Source of the DNA: Alphaproteobacteria bacterium
Lineage (GTDB): Bacteria; Pseudomonadota; Alphaproteobacteria; Rickettsiales; SXRF01
Direction of reading: 5' to 3'
Length of the DNA stretch: 64,000 nucleotides
Assembly: GCA_025362975.1 (NCBI GenBank)
Contig: JANYES010000005.1
Location: 1-64,000 of the forward strand
Shown: positions 63,607-64,000 of the stretch, piece by piece
How positions within the stretch are numbered: the stretch's first letter is position 1
Layout of the letters: every line of letters starts with the position of its first letter
Made by a program: the position numbers and the translations under genes
Notes under the pieces: model-generated
The model's input: only the letters and a program-made list of their open reading frames with translations
What the model was told of the DNA's origin: nothing
Database searches by the model: none

Positions 63607-63687
63607 TAAAGGAATTCTGGTGGCGAGATGCACGCCGCTTGATACAATAAGATAATAATTTTACGTATTTAACTCAGGAGTATTAAA

Positions 63688-64000
63688 ATGTCTGCTAACC
63701 TCGCACAAATCGTTGATACGCTTTCTGCTCTTTCCGTTATGGAAGCAGCTGAACTGTCCAAACTGCTTGAAGAAAAGTGGGGCGTTTCCGCCGCCGCTCC
63801 GGTTGCCGCCGCTGGCCCGGCCGCAGCTGCTGCAGGTCCTGCTGCTGAAGCACAGACCGAATTCAACGTTATCCTTGCTTCGGCTCCTGCCGACAAGAAA
63901 ATCGGCGTCATCAAAGTAGTTCGCGAAATCACGGGTCTCGGCCTGAAAGAAGCGAAAGACCTCGTTGAAGCTGCACCGAAGCCTGTTAAAGAAGGCGTAA
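63688..64000 (+). CDS. rplL: Ribosomal protein bL12, partial at window end
   Basis: 104 codons are visible from ATG 63688, preceded by CAGGAGTATTAAA. N-terminal dimerisation domain ([26 protein letters not shown]), Ala-rich hinge, and C-terminal factor-binding domain ([33 protein letters not shown]). The frame remains open at the window edge, with about 20 residues still to come. It recruits translation GTPases. Confidence 0.97.
   Translation, partial: MSANLAQIVDTLSALSVMEAAELSKLLEEKWGVSAAAPVAAAGPAAAAAGPAAEAQTEFNVILASAPADKKIGVIKVVREITGLGLKEAKDLVEAAPKPVKEGV

Overview
The window is a chromosomal segment of an alphaproteobacterium, not identified below class. The evidence is the order dnaK-dnaJ-dapB, the secE-nusG-(insert)-rplK-rplA-rplJ-rplL block, a VPLPA-CTERM type protein and the OxyR/catalase/Ohr set. 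Housekeeping genes are GC-rich with a GAC/GCC/CTC codon bias. They are interrupted by AT-richer accessory blocks, several with reconstructable boundaries.

Region by region: 1-5.9 kb is a metal/iron block: the end of a CusA/CzcA-type efflux pump, a frameshifted Fur-family gene, two Fur-box-like sites, an FTR1 iron permease, a cupredoxin and an outer-membrane-like protein, then a truncated DUF2924 gene and a frameshifted large serine recombinase. 6.2-10.9 kb holds an oxidative-stress and signalling set (ohr, katA, divergent oxyR, a GAF protein, a GAF-GGDEF diguanylate cyclase). 10.97-11.8 kb is a decayed second copy of the cusA/recombinase arrangement.

11,885-21,635 is integrative element 1. 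It sits in the anticodon loop of a CAU tRNA gene and leaves the two tRNA halves at opposite ends. It carries a complete CAU tRNA just inside its right end, a tyrosine integrase, an excisionase-like protein, a UvrD/PcrA helicase with an in-frame amber codon, a putative HUH Rep-like protein, a GIY-YIG protein, a Fic toxin-antitoxin pair and a small unit bounded by inverted repeats. 21.9-31.6 kb returns to host genes: rpmE, dnaK, dnaJ, dapB and a 1500-residue repeat protein.

31,827-39,838 is element 2. It split a small host gene whose halves rejoin in frame across a shared GGCAA. It has a tyrosine integrase, an AlpA regulator, a Toprim primase, a DUF3987 ATPase, a DUF5681 protein and a PD-(D/E)XK nuclease-like protein. 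40.2-45.3 kb is host: a histidine kinase, rplU-rpmA, and a membrane-fusion protein with a periplasmic partner. 45,520-55,105 is element 3, at the 3' end of tRNA-Trp, with an integrase, AlpA, a primase-polymerase, an ATPase, DUF5681 and small lipoprotein or membrane cargo genes. 55.3-64 kb is host: a membrane spermidine-synthase-like protein, a VPLPA-CTERM protein, secE-nusG, an unusual receiver-like gene, and rplK-rplA-rplJ-rplL running off the end.

The most unusual feature is element 1, which appears to destroy a tRNA gene and supply a substitute. All family assignments were made by reading motifs; no database search was run.
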